This document shows positions 61,331-64,000 of a stretch of 64,000 nt of DNA, piece after piece. The stretch is taken from assembly GCF_008831285.2 (NCBI RefSeq), contig NC_045142.1:24689876-24753875 (forward strand), read 5' to 3'. Source of the stretch: Nymphaea colorata. Taxonomy: Eukaryota > Streptophyta > Magnoliopsida > Nymphaeales > Nymphaeaceae. Within the stretch, counting starts at the first letter, position 1, and the number at the start of each line of letters is the position of its first letter. The position numbers and the translations under genes were made by a program. The notes under the pieces were generated by a model that saw nothing but the letters and a program-made list of their open reading frames with translations, did not search any database and was not told where the DNA came from.

Positions 61331-62570
61331 TTCATATGTCATGTAATTAAGGAGTGAAGTATGAAATACTGTTCCTCACCAATTTTCAAACAACCTCCCT
61401 GGTGCGTCTACTTTAAGGGGGACAGTATTTTATTTATAATTCGTAGAACCGACTATGCGTGATTGAAATTCCTCGATAAGTGTCAAGTTATAGTACGTGA
61501 TATTGCTTTATATATATATATATATATATATATACAACTTCATAACATATTTATTGTGCTATATATACGTGATATTGCTTTTCCATTTTTGTCTCAATGA
61601 AACTATATTAGAATAAAAAAAAACATGATTGGTATAAACTCACTCCTACATTACATATACTATGAACTCCTAGTTTGGCGGATCTCAACTTACTCTTAAC
61701 GATTGTATTTAGAGTTTTAAAAGGATAAAAACAAACAAGGAGTCAGTTAATTGTTTCATTTATAAGTCATTTAAGATTTACAACAATATTTAGTATACAG
61801 TTAAATTTATAGTAATGGCTGTTACACCAAAACTAGGACATTTAGCATTGATTGAAACAAAAATACTATGTTCATACTATTAGCCTAATCAGCCATGCAG
61901 GTTATCGGAGCTACCTAGGTGTGAGATGCGGGTGCTAGTGCGGCGATGGTATTTATTATTATTATTATATTATTATAATATATTAATATATATAAATATA
62001 TATCGTGTCGATGACGTGGGTGCGGATCCATTTCTGCAGCATCATGGTGACTTAGGGAGTTATGGTATTAAATTAACTTAAAAGACAAAGGTATTTTGGA
62101 TCCGGGTTTAGATCCAAAGTAGGCACGTTCGATTTCGAAACCGGACCGACGGGATCTGGAGCAAAACCGACCCGAGATCCAAACCGGGTCCTGGGGGGCG
62201 AGAAGGAATGGCAAGATTGAAATAATTTCAAACGACAGGGGCATGCAGACAGAAAGGAGGTGGTTCGAAGGAAAGAAGGGAAGGGCGGGAACTTGTAACG
62301 AAAGTAGAAAAGGGGCGCCAAAAGAATTGGCGCGGGATTTCTCTCCCTCGTGGCACTGTCTTCCAGGCAGCCATTTCCTTGGGGCGAAGCTGGAAACATA
62401 GAGGAGAAGCGCAGCCACGAGGTCTCCTCAGAGAGAGAGTGCGTGTGCGAGAGATTTCCATATCTCTTTCTCTTCAAGGGAATCGTCTCACTCCTCGTCG
62501 CCGTTCATCACCTTCCGACCGACGACCTGTCTTCGTGATTCCTCTTGTTCTTAGCCCTAATATCGTTCCC

Positions 62571-62575
<5 letters not shown>

Positions 62576-62628
<53 letters not shown>
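62576..62628 (+). repeat. (GA)n microsatellite in the RING gene 5' leader
   Basis: About 26 GA units ending some 20 bases before the ATG at 62648. Confidence 0.95.
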
Positions 62629-62631
<3 letters not shown>

Positions 62632-62647
62632 TTCTTTATCCATTTCG

Positions 62648-63722
62648 ATGGCGGAGGCAGCCGGTCTCAGGGAAGTGCTTAACCCTTGCTTATTTCACCT
62701 CCAGAAGATGGAGGTCGAACTAAAATGCCCGATCTGGTAAGCAGCCTCCCCTGTTTCTTATCATATTTGTTTTAGAACGATAATCCAACTCGATAGCTAT
62801 GTAATAGGAGGAATTAATTGAAATTCGAGCAATTGTTAGGCAGTCTGCCAAGTTAACGTTATCCTGCCAGAGATCAAGTTTGATTTTCTTATACCATTTG
62901 CTTTAGTTTGCTAAAATTAGTGCATTGTTTACAACGTGAATTCAGAGTTATGCATTGTGCTGAACTGAAATCTGTAGATTTTCAGCGCCTGTTTTTGTTG
63001 AATACATGTTGACGTTTGAGACTTTTGTTTCGCAAATTTGTTTTCGTGTTCTTTATTTAGGGATGTGTTAAATCCAGACTGGCAATTATAAAAAGCATGG
63101 TTCACTTATTGTACTTGATTGTTTTTCTTGTTTTATTTTCCCACTGTTTCTGTTTTCGGAGTTGGAAGAATAAACCCATTGCATTTTAAACCTGCATATT
63201 TCCTGATCTCAACGAGAAAAAAGAAAAAAAGGTGCATTTAAACATGCCTATTGGCATGGTCTCGATGAGCATTTTGAGTTTTAATCACTTGATACTTTCT
63301 AGTTTATTTGATCCGTTCTGTTGGGTTCACGCTGTACATTACATGTAATTTTTAATTTGCAAGACAAAGATGGTTCCAAAGAGAAGAAAAGTATTTGCAC
63401 GAGTTTGTATGTTCAGGCGAATGGGAATATTAAACTTGGTACTTTGGTTCTGTTTCCTATTGCAGCTTGAACTTGCTGAGGCAACCTGTGTCTCTTCCTT
63501 GTAGCCATATATTTTGCAGGTAAGGAATATCTTTATTGAGACATTCTGCTTTGCTCTCATCAAAATTCACATCCTCAGGGTTGGAGTGACTTTTCATATC
63601 AATAGTTCTTCTGGTTTCATTTATTGTAGCTTATTTTTTTCTATGCTGCAGTTCCTGTATTATGAATCCATCGAAATCAAGATCTGATTGCCCTGTTTGC
63701 AAACAACGATATTCCTGGCAAG
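62648..63722 (+). CDS. BARD1: BARD1/BRCA1-type RING protein (5' part, runs off right edge)
   Basis: Exons seen: 62648-62736, 63466-63519, 63652-63722, joined in frame (TG|GTAAGC, AG|GTAAGG, G|GTAACT donors). They encode MAEAAGLREVLNPCLFHLQK and then a complete C3HC4 RING: C27, C30, C42, H44, C47, C50, C61, C64 (KCPICLNLLRQPVSLPCSHI, FCSSCI, DCPVCK). The short N-terminal helix followed at once by the RING is the layout of plant BARD1 and BRCA1, which pair through flanking helices and ubiquitinate chromatin in DNA repair. The L-N-P-x-x-x-H-x-Q-K-M lead-in and LNLLRQPVSLPCSHIFC read more like BARD1 than BRCA1 to me, but the deciding BRCT and ePHD regions lie beyond the window. Starts at the first ATG after the (GA)n leader. 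Confidence 0.75.
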
Positions 63723-64000
63723 GTAACTTTTTTTGTTTTTGTTTTTGTTTTTTTTTAAACCATGTGCAGTTCTAAGAATTTATGGAGAAATTCCCTTTGC
63801 AGGGATGTTCTGAATTTTCTTAAATGGGATTTATGGGCTCATGTGAGGTTCCTTATTGGGGACGTTAATGTGTGTCTTTTTTGCATAAGTGTGCTTGTTC
63901 ACACCCCAACTGAAGGGGATTGCTACCCAGGTTGGGTCCAAGTTTAAGCTAGAAGTATCACAATCTCTCATTTTGGAAAGTTTAATAGTGTAAAATTGTT

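Larger units (their letters stand above)
60565..62647. other. Divergent promoter interval between p23 and the RING gene
   Basis: No coding sequence supported. It contains nested MITE-like copies (60829-61330), (AT)n at about 61511-61534, an ATT/TATA-rich stretch (61950-62000), a GC-rich upstream block (62100-62350) and the long (GA)n leader of the RING gene. Confidence 0.55.

Noticed and set aside
62068-62477. Overlapping open frames upstream of the RING gene
   Set aside because: Moderately GC-rich promoter DNA; no recognisable protein, and they lie antisense to the leader.

Overview
This window is plant nuclear DNA, almost certainly from a flowering plant. The evidence is GT-AG introns with T-rich acceptors, plant-type protein families (a PUB62-type U-box protein, a P-class PPR protein, the WD40 protein GIGANTUS1, a p23 co-chaperone with a Gly/Met tail), AT-rich intergenic DNA, many (AT)n, (GA)n and (GT)n microsatellites, and small TIR/MITE-like repeats. 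I cannot name the species. I see no viral or LTR-element coding sequence, rRNA, tRNA or CRISPR.

Layout. Minus-strand block (1-28.7 kb): 5' half of a PUB62-like U-box gene running off the left edge (3632 to 557 and beyond); a single-exon P-class PPR gene (9936-8458); a two-exon charged helical protein that resembles mitoribosomal mS26 (14094-11294); a small basic single-exon plant protein (18015-17605); and a 13-exon BTB/POZ gene (28656-20650), whose 817 codons I could join in frame throughout. Gene-poor DNA follows (28.7-36.7 kb), with a TIR element carrying internal 74-bp tandem repeats, a second small TIR element and clustered short tandem duplications. Plus-strand block (36.7-54.6 kb): thiamin pyrophosphokinase (6 exons), an unrecognised protein with an N-terminal signal peptide (7 exons), and the WDR89-type WD40 protein GTS1 (8 exons). 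Then a minus-strand p23 co-chaperone (60564-57224). Last is a plus-strand BARD1/BRCA1-type RING gene starting at 62648 and running off the right edge.

The genes are not an operon or pathway cluster. They are independent housekeeping and regulatory loci: two candidate ubiquitin-ligase components plus a BTB adaptor, organelle RNA or ribosome functions, thiamin cofactor synthesis, growth/translation-linked WD40, HSP90 co-chaperone, and DNA repair. I found no clearly new biological system. The points most worth a second look are a two-base frame discrepancy in the G-run repeats of the p23 tail, a 104-bp tandem duplication that copies a BTB exon boundary, a 5-nt first coding exon in p23, two NAGNAG acceptors, and several MITE families. 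Exon boundaries were set by eye from splice consensus and reading-frame continuity, without transcript data.
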